Assembly: GCA_000333855.2 (NCBI GenBank)
Contig: CM007317.1
Span: 340,943 to 404,942 of the forward strand
Direction: 5' to 3'
Length of the DNA stretch: 64,000 nucleotides
Origin: Endotrypanum monterogeii
Lineage: Eukaryota; Euglenozoa; Kinetoplastea; Trypanosomatida; Trypanosomatidae
A model generated the notes under the pieces. The model saw nothing but the letters and a program-made list of their open reading frames with translations. It was not told the origin of the DNA and ran no database searches. Position 1 is the stretch's first letter, and each line of letters starts with the position of its first letter. This document shows positions 21,786 through 33,935 of the stretch, piece after piece. The position numbers and the translations under genes are program-made.

Positions 21786-23156
21786 TTCGTGGAACACTCC
21801 CACGCACGCGTGCAACCGCTCTCCCTTTACCCCCTCAATTTTCTACTTGGGACCGGACACTGTTCCTCCCCCGCCCCAACAACAAAAAATAAACCTTCAA
21901 ACGTATCATTCGGGGGCAAGAAAAGATAGCTGAATTTTGGCGGGTTTTTTTTGTTTCATCTACACCTTGCCGACACCATCACCATTAAAAAAAAAAAAAA
22001 ACGACCATCAAAGCACATAGAAAAAAAACGTAAACCTCAACAGCGAAGGTGCCAGCGTCAATTACACATCCAGGTGAAACACAAGGGTATCGGTGGATAG
22101 AGGAGCCAATAAAGAGGAGTAGAAAAGGGAAAAACATACAGGAATTTTGCACGCTTGTAGCTTTTCTTTCTTTCCCTCCATCTCTTCTGCAGTTTCCAGC
22201 AGCTCTCTATATATCCCTGATCCATTCAGTAGCCGAAAACGTGTTTGTGGGTTTTCTCCAGCGCTGTATTTGTGCAGTTGTTTACAAAAAGATTTTTTTT
22301 CAGTCTCTGTATTGTTGCTCCCTTCCTGGATTTCATCCTCACACCTGTACGTTTGCACTCGAAGTATTATTGTTACTATTATTTTTTTTTCCCCGGCAGT
22401 TTGCCTGTAGTCTCCCCCCAAGTCACATATTGTATTTGCTGCGGAATCTTCCTTGGGTTTTTCTCGCGTTATTATTACATCTTTTTTTTTCCTCACCTCT
22501 TCTTCATCCCCTCCTCCTCCTTTTTATTTCGATCGTTTTTCTTTTTGTTTTTATTTTATAACAGTTGCCTGCCAGGGCTCTTTCTCTCAAACCTCTTTCA
22601 GCTTTTGAGTTTGCCACCGCAGCCTTCCATACCTCTCGTGTCTAAGAGGATCCCACCTCGGCTCGACGCAGCTCTGCCTCTCGATCACCTGAGAAAGTTC
22701 TTTTTCCTTTCCCTTTTGTTTTCTTCATTACCTCTCCTCATTTTTTTTTCTCATTTCCTCCACCTCTTGCTGCGTCTACTCGACAGATATTACTATTATT
22801 TTTTTTTCTCGGCCTTTGTCTGGGGATGAGCACCCGTCTGCGTGCGCCCCCCTGTATTCCATATTTTTCAGTTTCTCCCCAACGGCAATATTTCTTTTTT
22901 TCCTTGATTTCGTCTCCTGTGTGCATTTGACCTGCTTCCTTTCTCTTTCCCCTCTCCGTTTGTTTCAGGTGTGAGGCCGCAACCCTCGAGTCGATACGCT
23001 CCGGCATACATCTATACCACTGTATCCCTTCGGGAGCACACGTGTGTGCCAAGGACGCCTAAAAGGGAACTTAGCGCATACGTCGCTGACGACAGCGGAA
23101 AAAAAAAAGGTGAGCAGTTATCTCGAAGGTGAAGGAGAAATACACCTCCCTTTCTT

Positions 23157-23190
<34 letters not shown>

Positions 23191-25375
23191 AATCGACTCA
23201 GTCACCCTTCAACAAGTAATCGGCACTCCCAACGCCAAACACGAGTACAAGGAGAAGAAAAAAAAAGCAAGTGTCATCGAAAGACTTTACCAACAACAGA
23301 CACATATTTTGCAGATACATTATTTGTAGTGGGAAATCGGGGGTGGGGTTTCGACTTTGCGACTCAGTTTTTCTTTTCGCTCTTTCTGTTAGTAAATATA
23401 TTTTTATTTGAGCTGACCTGTGTTTCTCCTCCTCTACCACACACGCAAGCACGTACACATACACCTTTGTTTGCAGGAGGGCATCTCGTATCTCTCGACT
23501 GTGCAATTAAGATTATTCCTCTCCTCAGCCTTTTTTCCACATCGCTTTCTTTCTTGTGTGCGTGTGTGTGCTTGGCCTATTTTGTTTCCCCTACTGTTTA
23601 TCGTGAGAGGGAGTTACGAAAATCTGCCCTCTGAGTGTGATAGATTTTTGGCGACCCTTGTAGTGTATTTGTGTAGCAGTACCCCTGTTTTGGTGTGTTT
23701 AGGTGGGTGAGGTTCGCTACACCGGCTTCGTGATCTTTTTTTTTTTTTGCTCTTGGAGTTTGTGAGTTTGTCACCTCTCCCTCCTTTTCTTCCTCACGTT
23801 GCGCCCCTAAAACGTTTTTTCTTTCTGTCTTGTGTGCACACGCATCGGGAGTGCAATACACAACCTCACCCTTCTGTGTTAACGCTCTCTAGTAAAAGCG
23901 CGAGCACGCCGGCTTCGTCAGGGACAGCGCTCAATTTGTCTGCACCTATCTAAACCACCCTTCGGTGGTGACAGAACTAATTCCCCCACCACCCGCAGTG
24001 GTTGCTATCACTTGTGGCGCTCCTCCCACCCACCCCTCCTTTAAGTCGTCTGCTCTTTCGTTTTCTTTTTTATATATTTATTTCTAATTTGTGTCAGGGG
24101 GTATTCACCTTGTACTTCTCTCGCATTGATCAGAAATCCCACCGTCGCTGCCTCTGCCCGTGGCCACATTTTCGCTGCGTTTTGAAATTCCTTCGTGATA
24201 TATATATATATTCTTCACTCTCGCCCCCCCCCCCCGTAATCCTCTTCGTACCCCTCCGCTGTTTTTTTGTTTCTTTGTTACTTCTTCTTCTTTATTTATA
24301 TATACTTCTCCCCGCTTTCCTCTACTCCTTCACCCCTCCCCTTCCCTACCGCAAAGGGGAGATACAACGTGCTTTTTTGTTTACTTATTTATTCTTGTTT
24401 TATTTTTTCTCCTCCCTCTCAAGCAGCAAAGGAAAAGTCGCCGCCAATCACTCACGTGTTTCTAATCATTTCGCTGTTTCACATTTTTTTCCCCCTTCTC
24501 CTCTTCGCAAAACAGTTTCGTTTATACACAAAAAAACACACACACCTATATATATATATTTAATATTCATAATTGTGTCTTTTTCGCATCGCACTGCTGC
24601 TCTTAGTTATCAGTTATTATTATTTTTTTGGTTCTTGCTCCACGCGTTTTGACCTCTGCGCTCCACTTCTTCTCCTACTCCTGTGGTCTTCCCCTTCCCC
24701 TTTCCCAGCCATTACTTGAAATAAGTCGAGGAATCGTTACGGAAGAGGGCATACGACGGTGTCACGGATTGTCCCGTACAGTCGTGTATTTGAGGAGCCC
24801 AGGTACGTGTGGTGGCAAGGTAGAAAAAGGTACAAAATAAAAAAAAAACAGTTTAAAAAATCAGTGTGCAGTTTTTTGGGGGTTTCGTTTTTTTACTAGT
24901 GCCGGCAATTTTTTTTGTTTCATCTCAAGTAAGCCGAACCTCCTTTTTCCCCATTTCTTCCTCGTTCTCCTGTAAACCAAAATAGATCTTCTAGGGTTTT
25001 TTTTTCCCTCACCCTCCACCGGGAAAGAAATCGAGAATCACGTGTTGATAATTAGTAAACGACAAATCAAAGTTTTTTTTCTTAAAGCACTTCTCACAGT
25101 GAAACCAATATATTCCATTTTCTGGAGCTGGTAACGAAAGCTTAAAGCCGTAGTGCAGTTTATATACTGAGGGGCTTTCTTGCGTACTCCCATTTTTTTT
25201 AATTCAGTAGCTGTTGTCCGTTCTCAGACACCTTGTCTTGGTCACCTTCCCAGTGACTCATTTTTTTTTTTTACGTGCGTGTGTGTTCACATCATCATTT
25301 TCTTGCTGCCACGTGTAAACGCGTGCATTTTAGTTTCTCGAATTCAGTTGGTGTTTTTGCAGCACTTGTGCCCAC

Positions 25376-25378
<3 letters not shown>

Positions 25379-25412
<34 letters not shown>
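25379..25412. repeat. (TA)17 microsatellite
   Basis: A pure TA run of about 34 bp in the T-rich leader region of the PSP1-domain gene. Confidence 0.95.
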
Positions 25413-25413
<1 letters not shown>

Positions 25414-25908
25414 CTCTGTTTCGCATTTTTTAAAAATCCTGATCATTTCTTTGTTATGCATCGTGTTTGACTCGTTTTTTTGTTCCATTTTTTTTTTCGC
25501 TTATATATCTATTTTTGTGCTCACCATTTCTCCTTTCCCCCCGCACTTCAATCTTGGGGTCATCGCAGCTGAATTTTCTCAAAATATTTTTTGTTACGTT
25601 CTTCCTCTGTGGAGGCACTGTATTACTTATTTTTATTTGCTAATCTTTTCTCCTCTTTCCCCCTCCGTATTATTTTTATTATTATTTTCTATTTTTGGAA
25701 CCTGTTTATATTACGTGTGTTCCTTGTTTTCTTGTGTGAATTTGTTTTCTGCGTGGGAGACTTTTTTTCTCCCCTTATTTTATTTTTTGATATATATATT
25801 TATATTTATATTCGTTGCTTGACTTGTCGACACCCCGTCACTTTTTCTCTACTGAGTGCTTTAATTCGACTGTTTACTTCTGTGTTTCTTTCGTATTGTT
25901 ACGCCCTC

Positions 25909-25969
25909 CTTTTCCCCCCTCCCTCCCGTCCCTTCCTCTTTTCCCCCCTCTTTGTTGTTTGTCTGTCAG
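25909..25969 (+). promoter_or_regulatory. Predicted trans-splice acceptor region for the PSP1-domain gene
   Basis: An almost pure C/T stretch of about 60 nt ends in GTCTGTCAG, with the AG at 25968-25969, 40 nt before the ATG at 26010. If used, the 5' UTR is short and the long pyrimidine-rich region upstream is not in the mature mRNA. Confidence 0.5.
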
Positions 25970-26009
25970 CTTTTCCGTTTTCTGACTCCCACGTTTCACA
26001 GCAGTCCCC

Positions 26010-27403
26010 ATGAAAACTCGTCTGAACACAGGCCTCCGAGGCGAGACGGCGGTGACGGGGAACATCAACATGATGCTCACTAGCGATCCACAGAACTACA
26101 CCGAGATTTCCTCTCTCTTCCAGACATTCGGCCTGCATGAGAACAGCGGCGCTGAGGATGAGGACAACGAGGCCATGGCGGCTGCTCAGCGGAGCGGATA
26201 CGGTGAGCTGTCCTCAGGCTCAAAGACACCAGGCAGAAGTCTTTCGAAGACCACCTCGACCACCACCTACCCGCAGCGTGGTGGTGCATTCCTCGTGTCC
26301 GCGCCACTGTGGGTGAACCGCACAGGCCAGGGATTGGCAAACACCAATCGCTCTCAGTACCTGAACCGTAGCACTCACAACCCATATAAGCTGATGGGCA
26401 ATAGTGATATTCATCCATCTCCACAGGACACGACCTCCATGACGAACTCTACAAGAGGTTCTCAGCAACAACGTACTAACTACAGCTATAGCAACAGTGC
26501 GTCCAACAACCCGCTGCTGGTGGATTCCTTTCTGACCACCTCCGCCCGTGAAGCCATCTCAAGTGGCGGGAGCGCCAGCGCAGTGACTCGCCGCCTGCCC
26601 AGTGAACATCAGCAATCCTTTGACTCCCCGTCATCAGATGTTCGACGTGATGGCTATCGATCGTCGCTGCCTAACAGTGATATCCGCCCTATGCCAGTCA
26701 CAACAGTAGGCACCCTCACCTCTATTGGCAAGGAACAAAACCTCCATGTCAACGTGAAACAGCGCTTGCGGCCGAGCGCTAGCTCGCCCAACTGTTCCCT
26801 GAACACCTCCAACATGGCGATGCCGGTGGTACAGCCCGTCTCGCCTGCGCTGTCAGGTAGTTTGGTCGCCGGGCGCAACACCACCAGCGCTAGCGACCCC
26901 AGCCTATCACGGACGTTCGGGTCTGTGTCCACATCCCGCCTTCCTACAAGCAACTGCCCGTCCTCCCTCGAGCGCGGCTTGTCTGCCGTCCCGTCCTATC
27001 AGTCCTTTCGCGTCTGTCCTGCCACAGCAGCCAACAACACCAATACCAACACCTCGGGTGACTTGGAGCCAGCGCCTAAACGCCACTTGAATAGCCCTGA
27101 AGCAGCTCCCCACACGCGGTCTCAAAAATTTTCGGATTACTTGCAGCATCAGTACTCACCACCGGCGAACCCCCATCTGCAGCAGGAGCAGTATGGTCAT
27201 ACCATGCAAGGCCAAATATACCCACCACCACCACCACCACCACTACCACCGCAACAACAGAGGCACTTGCAGCACCCGTGGGCTTACGAATGCGCGCACA
27301 ACACACATCATAACTATTACTTTACGGCACCTGAGCGGGGAACTTACGCGCGAGGGGCAACAGTGTTGGAGGAAAGGAGGCAGCAGCCACCGCCGCCACC
27401 GCA

Positions 27404-27434
<31 letters not shown>

Positions 27435-28964
27435 TACTATGGCCTCTGTACACCTACGAATCAAACCTCCGCCCACCCGGTGGCGGGCCGCGTCGTTGAT
27501 ACGGAGAAGAACGCAGATGAGCTTCCCACACCGAAACCACCCCTCCGGGTCGGCTCCTGTAAGGTCGGCGACGAAGTCGTACTTGGCCATAACGGCACCC
27601 TGTCGGTACAGAACTCTCAGAAAACTGATGTGGCCTGGAAGAGTCCTGCTGAAGCGTCAAGCACCACACGGCAGCGGGATGCGAGCAGCTCTTCTGGGGT
27701 GCAGATGCACCTTGCCCAGAGCCCGCGTGTGAAAGCCTCTGAGCTCGCGCCAGGCGCTACCATCGCTGCCCAGGGAAAATCTGCAAAGGTCAAGGCGCAG
27801 TGCGCCGACCCCGCACCCCAGGAACAGCAGAGTGCAAAGAAGGTTCCGGCGCTATCCCCTACGGCAGTCACAGCGTCGACGCCTGTCGCACCCTCCACGA
27901 AACGCGCGAAATCCGCGTCGTCCACCACCTCGACATCAATGACGACAAAGCCATCCAGCGGGTCTCCGACGAAGACCTCAAAAAAGAAAGAGGAGGCCTG
28001 CTTCTCAGTGGACCATTATGCGCCAATTCTTATGTTTGTGATAGTGAAGCGCAAGGCAGAGGGCCAGCGGTACGCCAGCTCGATACCCGCCGAGGACCTG
28101 TCGGTGGGCAGTCACATCCTCGTTGAAGGAGACCGTGGTGCCGACCTTGGTCAGGTACTGGGTCACGTATCCATTGAGCAGATGGCACACGACTGCGCCA
28201 TCGTGGAGCGGATGCGGCAGTATGCGATGCAGCAGATGCTCAACCGACGGGCATTACACAACAGAAACGGGAACGACAGCCTTGTTGAGCGAGTCAACGT
28301 TGACGAGGCAGACCTGCCGCAGTTGAAGGAAAAGGCTGCCCTGGAATATGTCATGTCTCTGAGGACGTGGCCACGTGTGATCGGGCCCACTACCGCGGAG
28401 GACATAGCGAAACTGGTGCCTCAGCGCGAAGCCGAAAGACAAGCCTACATGATTGCAAAGCCCATTGTGCAGCAGTTCATTGAAAATCGCTACCTGCAGC
28501 GTGTCGCACGCCACGAGGAAGCGCTGGCAGCCGCCGCGGCGACGACACCCGAGGCAGCGAGTGTGAAGGGCGCTGTAACCCACAAGAAGGCCGAGCAGAC
28601 CGCCGACCTGGTTTCCCCAGTTGCCGGTGAGCGCCGTGTCAACCTAACACCTCTCTCCGAAGAGGAGCTGAGGAATCTTCAGCTCAGCCGAGAGGTTGTG
28701 CTTGTCGATTGTGAGTATCAATTCACGCGCGAAAAGATTACCCTGTACGTCAGCCGCCCGTCTCGCAGCATTTTCGTGGATTTCCGAAGTATGCAGCGGA
28801 AACTCTTCCGCACCTTTCGCTGCCGAATTTGGATTGCCTACATGGATGAAGTGACGGAGGACAAAGACTCACCGAATTCATTTGTCTTTGTGCCCTCTCC
28901 GTCCACGTCTGCCAATGCAGCGATGACCCGCCGCGACGCCAAGAACGCCACACAGGTGGGGTGA
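26010..28964 (+). CDS. Low-complexity protein with C-terminal PSP1 domain
   Basis: The product is 984 aa. Residues 1-660 are disordered and rich in Ser, Thr, Asn and Pro. They include a polyproline run near 405-420 and a Pro5-Gln11 block near 455-475, followed by an aromatic YYG. From about 667 the sequence is ordered and matches the PSP1 C-terminal domain: VVIVKRK-type strands, the VGSHILVEGDRGADLGQVLG segment typical of the family, and near the end FVDFRSMQRKLFRTFRCRIW. PSP1 domains occur in bacterial RicT/YaaT. In trypanosomatids they occur in the Crithidia cycling-sequence binding proteins RBP33 and RBP45, which bind mRNA. I therefore infer a cytoplasmic mRNA-binding regulator, with the low-complexity arm possibly driving granule formation. 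Direct RNA contact residues are not visible. Confidence 0.88.
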
Positions 28965-31900
28965 AGAAGTGAAGAATATGTCTGTCGGCAAACGTGAGAG
29001 AATCGTACCTGTATATACATATATATATATATATATATATGTCATCATTAAAATTGTTTTTCCGGTAGTGGTGGAATATGTGTGTGTGTGTCTGTAGTCA
29101 ACATTATTCTCTTTGGAGAGAAAAAAAAAAAGGCATTCTGTTATTGTTCTAGCTGTTGCAGTTTCGGTTTGTCTCTAAAGTGGAGGTGCATCGCGTGCTT
29201 GCTTGTGAATTATCTTCTCCCTCCTTGTGGCAAACAGATCTCTACCTCGCCGCTAACTTCAAAAATGTTTCTTTCTGATTTTTCTTTTTCATGGCTGACT
29301 GCAACCTATTCGCTTTACATGTTAGTAGTGAACCTCTCAATTACTGCACGGTGATGTTAGTTCAGAATATATATGGCTTTTGCCTAATATGTTATGCGTC
29401 TCCACGAACACCAACGTGTAATGGAAATCCCTGGTAAAAAAAAAAATATATATATATTTTTTTTTTTTTTTTGGGGGGGGGGAGGGGTAGATGTGATTGC
29501 GCTCCCCTTACCACGAATTGAATCACATTTTTTTTTTTCTCTCTCCCCTCTCCTCTACTCCCCACCAACTTACCACAGGATTGTTTTTTGTTTTACTTGT
29601 TTTCACCTTTCCCTTCTCTCCCCAACTTTTTCGCTGAAGGAGTGCACATATCTTTCTTTGGCTGTTTTCGCAGAAAAGACTTTCCGCGCGTGGTTCTCAT
29701 TATTATTATTATGTTGTTGCTCTCGCAAGGCGTGCTAATCCTCACTATTGATTTCCTCCTCGAAAAAAAAAAAAATATTTCTGTGTATGCGTGAACGTGG
29801 ACGTCCTCTTTTCGCTCCTGAAGCTTCCTCCTTGAAGGCATCCGCTTCTTTTTCTTTTGCCGGTTCCGTGTCTAATTTACTTGGCAAACTTTTTTGTTGT
29901 CATTGTTGTTTAATTTTTGCATCTGACACCGAATCATATGAACACAGATACACAAACAAGCATACGCCTTTTTTTTTTCTCCTCCTCCTCCTCGTATGAT
30001 TTAATGTGTTCGTAAATTTTCTAATTTCAGGTTTGACACACACTTCTAATTTCTTTTTCTTTCCCTTCCTCCCTTTTCCACGCTGCCTCTCTCTATTCGA
30101 TGTGTGACCCTCGTATTTGTTCTTCTTCTCACTGTATCGATCAAATGTCTGAGCGGCACTCTCCGAGCGCTTCTCACTCTGTGAATTTTTCCCTACCCGC
30201 CGCCTCTTCGCTTACTCTGTGTCTGTATTCTAAGACATAAATTTCTCTTTTTTTTTTCGTTTCTTTTGTTTTGATGCAGGTCGAGATCAATGCCAGCTTC
30301 TTGTTTCGCGGTTTACACACTAAACGACTTGCTTTGCACGCCCTCCACAGAAAATAGACTCAAATCTTTTCGGTTTCACACACACCTCCCCCTCCCCTAC
30401 TAGCACTCCCTCTCCCCCGCTTAGAGATGTTTTATCCGTTTATTTTTATCGGTGTATCTGTTCGTTGTTGTCGTCTTTGTCAGTATTTTTTTTCTTTTTT
30501 TTTCTTGTGGGCTTATTTGTTTTGTTTTCAGAGAAAACTACTCCACACATTCTCCTGCGTTGCAGGTGGCGGCGGTTCCCTCAACATTTCGGTCAACTTT
30601 AACTCGTTATATTCATATTCGCATATGTATAGATTTATACATATACAAATATATCCGTCTTCCCTTCCCCACTTACTGAAGCATCTGTCGCTCCTCTTTA
30701 AGAGATCATATCCGAGGCGATCACTTCGTGGGCTACGCATGATTGATTTGATGAGAATCTCTCGTGTGCGCATCTGCTGTGTGATTAGATTTATCTTGTG
30801 GTGTATGCGTATGTGGAGGGTGGGGGGAAGGAGGGAAATGGAGGTCGGTGTTATTGTTAACTTTTCCTTCGTCTGAATTGCTGAGGAGGCATGGGGGCTG
30901 AGAATGTGTCTTCGTTGTCGCCGCTGTGGTTTCAGAGCCTTCATCTCACCCCTTTTTTTTTCCCTCTGCCCTTCCTCGATATTTTTCTGAGCATCTTTTT
31001 TCCCCCAGTTGTTGAGATCCCATTGTGGGCGTATACGCATCACTGACACATCTGCTCATGCATACACTTTCAGATGTTATCGATTCGAGGTCAACAGAAT
31101 CCAGAAATGAACGCAAGTGGCTTTTTTTTTCCCGTTCCCCATTCCCGCTTCCTGCTCGGTGATCGGCTCTTCGCAGTGGGAAAGGAGAAGGAGGGAGGAC
31201 TGACATCGAGCGGCCATCAAGATTACGTTTTGTTCTCGTGATACCGTCACTGATCACCTCTGAACTCCCTCACATAAATCAAATTATGATTTGATGATTA
31301 ATATTATTTTTTTTATATTTTTTCATACATTTTCATTATTCAGTATCTGTTCACTCAGTATAGACGAGAGGGACTACTGAGTCATTGCGCAGGAGTGAGG
31401 GGGATCATTCACTCTTTTTCTTCGAGAAAAAAGAAATCTCCCCGCCCCTCAAAAAAAAACATACAAACATATATATACATATATGTATCTATGAAAACAC
31501 GAGAAAAACAAAACATTCCTCACACAATCAGATGCGCACATATGTACGGAGGTTGTTTCCTTCCAATTAGGTATCCTGCGTGAATAAAGAAGAGAAGCCG
31601 GTAGCCCTTGTCTATGTGTGTGTGCGTTCACTTACATATTATTTCAAACGGTTTAGGAGTGCCTACACACATACCCATCCATCACTGCATTTTGGAGTGG
31701 CGGAGAGGGAAACGAAGGAAATTGATGACTTTTTTTTTTTTGCGCTCTGTATTTCTTGATGCCCGCTTTTTTTAATTATTTCCTGTTTGTGTATTCACCA
31801 GCATCTAACATACGCGTCGAAATAAAACCTTCAAAAGGGGGAGAGGGGGGAGAGGCGCTCACCGCAATCAAAGGAAAAAAAACATCTTCGTATGTCGCCC

Positions 31901-32461
31901 ACTGCCGAGACACTTCCCTCTCAAAATGCACCCCAAAAGGAGAAATTTGCCGAATTGTGCACACGTCGCATGATCGATTCTTGCACCGAAATTGTGTCTG
32001 CAACACACACATCCACTATAAAGAAGAGTACATGCAAGTTTATTTTGATCCATTAACGAGTGTGTGCGGAAACGAAAATTATCGACAGATGACTCTTGTT
32101 GATCACTCTACACAGTTCTCCCATCGCACGGACCTCGGTAAGTGCAATAGCTCTTTCCCCCTCTTCATCATAATCCTCATATTCCCCCTTCCCCCAAACG
32201 CTCTTTTTGCTTCCTGGACCGTATCGCAACTGCCCTACTATTCCCTGTTATCCTCCCCCCTCCATCTCTCCCACCATCCACCTAAACACTCTCGCAGTTC
32301 TAGTGCACTCGCCTAGTATGCACACTGTATGTATTTGAAGGAAAGACGCTAGCACTCTGAGGACCATCTGGTGCCATACACAACCAACGCATCTGACGGC
32401 ATCTTATATATCGTTCTTTTACTTCACGGGCACATCCGGAGGCGAGAAAGGAGAAAAAAAA
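28965..32461. other. Intergenic region between the PSP1 and Rab-GGTase alpha genes
   Basis: About 3.5 kb without a supportable gene. It holds (TA)n at about 29012-29040 directly after the PSP1 gene, an A/TA/T/G homopolymer cluster at 29438-29488, and pyrimidine-rich DNA to about 30700. A/T-rich DNA follows at 31265-31350. A C/T tract ending in CGCAG (AG 32296-32297) probably supplies the acceptor of the next gene. Open frames here are composition-driven. Confidence 0.55.
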
Positions 32462-32564
32462 ATGCACGACCAAAAAAAAAGAAAAACAGCCCCTGACGCC
32501 GGAGGAGGAGGCGGCAGCCGCTGAGGAGCACAGGCGTGTAGGTCTGCTGTACAAGGATGTGTTG
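32462..32564 (+). other. Likely true 5' coding segment of RABGGTA, out of frame by one A
   Basis: ATGCACGACC is followed by nine A residues. Read straight, this ATG hits a stop after 20 codons. With one A fewer it joins the RABGGTA frame and adds about 34 residues of charged helix-like sequence, which is where the family normally has its N-terminal helix. The AG at 32296-32297 would leave a 5' UTR of about 165 nt. Confidence 0.55.
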
Positions 32565-33935
32565 ATGTCAAGTAAGGCGCATGACTACAATGCGGAGATA
32601 CTGGCGAAAACTGAACAGCTGCTAATAGCCGTGCCGGAGGCCTACACGGCGTATAACTGCCGCCGCCAAGCCCTCAAAGCGATGGCGTCTGTGCCGCCCT
32701 CTGCTGAAGCATCGGTGCCGGCCACAGAAGCTTGCAGCCCCCCTGTGGCAGCTAATCCCACTACGTCCCCTTCAAATTGGATATTGCAGGAGCTGAAGCT
32801 AAATTCAAAGGTACTGCTCCTCAACTACAAAAATTATAATGCCTTCCTGCACCGACACTGGATTTTTGATCAGCTGGAGGTCGCTGCCAGGCAAGAGATG
32901 CAGCAGTCCTCTAAACACAGTGTTGGCGAAGCTCTGGAGACCACCACTGCACCTGGCACATGTGCGCTGCTCTGCGACCTCCTTCGCAAGGAGCGTGCGC
33001 AGTGTGAGCAGCTGCTGCAACTAGACGAGCGCAACTTCCACGCTTGGAACTATCGTCGATGGGTCTTGGCACAGGAGCTCCGCGCGGCTCAAATCGCCGC
33101 GGCCCATCGCTCCATTCCCGCACCGTCCGCATCGACGCGAGACAAAACCCAGCCTTCCGCCTCGGCAGCACCTCCACCAGTTTTTTTTTCTCCGGAGGAG
33201 CGCTCAGAGCTTGCTTATACGGTCGAGAAAATCAAAAAGAACTTCTCCAACTACAGTGCGTGGCATCAGCGCTCACTGGCCCTTCATTCTGCGGTGTCGC
33301 GATGGAGGCGTTACCGAGAAGAAAATAGTTTCGTGGGTACTGCTGAAGATCTGGAGCAATACGAGCTGACGTGGCGAACTGCACTGCTGACACAGCTGCG
33401 CGAGGACATTGAGTTTTTGAAGCAAGCGGTGTACTGTGACCCTAACGACCAGTCGGCATGGTTCTATGCGCCGTTTGTGTTTTATCTACTGCGCACGGAG
33501 TGCAGCTGCGAGGACGGAGCCGAAGACGCAGCAGCGCTCGAGGACTCCTTTACGTACGCCGTGATTGAGCTTGTGGCTGAGCTGGAACGGACGGGTGCGT
33601 GCCGCGACACTTATTTACCCTATTATTTCCTCCTCGATCAGCTTGTAGTCCTGCAGAGTGCATCTCTGGGGTCGTCGTTACAGACGACCGAGGCATCCGT
33701 GGCTACAGGCACGCGCAGCGGCAGGTCCCTGGAGCGACATATCGTCGCCTTGTCGGATAAGGTCTTGTGTGGAGAGGTAAAAATGACTAGCGGTGCGGCC
33801 ATGGGCGAGCCGGAGGAGAATGTACGCATTAAATGTTTCAAATATCTGCACACGCGTTTGCGGGAAGCAGACGAGCTGCGCCAGTGCCTTTATGACGATT
33901 TATTTCAGCGTGCACTCAAGGGCTGTCATTTATGA
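32565..33935 (+). CDS. RABGGTA: Rab geranylgeranyltransferase (type II) alpha subunit; probable frameshift at 5' end
   Basis: With the beta subunit it attaches geranylgeranyl groups to C-terminal cysteines of Rab GTPases. From the first in-frame ATG (32565) the product is 456 aa. Five PPTA helical repeats are visible: YTAYNCRRQAL (about 28), YNAFLHRHWIF (about 92), FHAWNYRRWVL (about 158), NYSAWHQRSLAL (about 229) and DPNDQSAWFY (about 290). NFSNYSAWHQRS and DPNDQSAWFY identify it as RabGGTase alpha rather than farnesyltransferase alpha. Low-complexity inserts separate the repeats, and the LRR domain of the mammalian protein is absent. The frame remains open and coding-like upstream to 32463 (KQPLTPEEEAAAAEEHRR) but has no ATG. 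An ATG at 32462 reaches it only if the A9 run at 32472-32480 were A8. I suspect an indel error, or less likely a real frameshift. Confidence 0.9.
   Translation: MSSKAHDYNAEILAKTEQLLIAVPEAYTAYNCRRQALKAMASVPPSAEASVPATEACSPPVAANPTTSPSNWILQELKLNSKVLLLNYKNYNAFLHRHWIFDQLEVAARQEMQQSSKHSVGEALETTTAPGTCALLCDLLRKERAQCEQLLQLDERNFHAWNYRRWVLAQELRAAQIAAAHRSIPAPSASTRDKTQPSASAAPPPVFFSPEERSELAYTVEKIKKNFSNYSAWHQRSLALHSAVSRWRRYREENSFVGTAEDLEQYELTWRTALLTQLREDIEFLKQAVYCDPNDQSAWFYAPFVFYLLRTECSCEDGAEDAAALEDSFTYAVIELVAELERTGACRDTYLPYYFLLDQLVVLQSASLGSSLQTTEASVATGTRSGRSLERHIVALSDKVLCGEVKMTSGAAMGEPEENVRIKCFKYLHTRLREADELRQCLYDDLFQRALKGCHL

Larger units (their letters stand above)
19202..26009. other. Long intergenic region with gap, repeat copy 2, 46-bp satellite and pyrimidine-rich DNA
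   Basis: After the ATPase comes about 240 bp of unique sequence, then 1000 Ns, then copy 2 of the dispersed repeat. From about 22150 to 26000 the + strand is strikingly T/C-rich, with many T8-T12 runs, and contains (TA)n at 23157-23190, about 24199-24210 and 25379-25412. Open frames here are dominated by Phe, Ser, Leu and Pro because of composition and show no domain. It presumably holds the ATPase 3' UTR and a very long leader region of the PSP1-domain gene. A gene hidden in the N gap cannot be excluded. Confidence 0.55.

Noticed and set aside
21505..21933. Tyr/Ile/His repeat proteins encoded by the 46-bp satellite
   Set aside because: Open in several frames of both strands purely because the repeat lacks stop codons; no other coding sign.
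22049..25822. Several Phe/Leu/Ser-rich frames of 100-220 codons that look like membrane proteins
   Set aside because: They follow the T/C-rich composition, overlap each other in different frames and have no domains.
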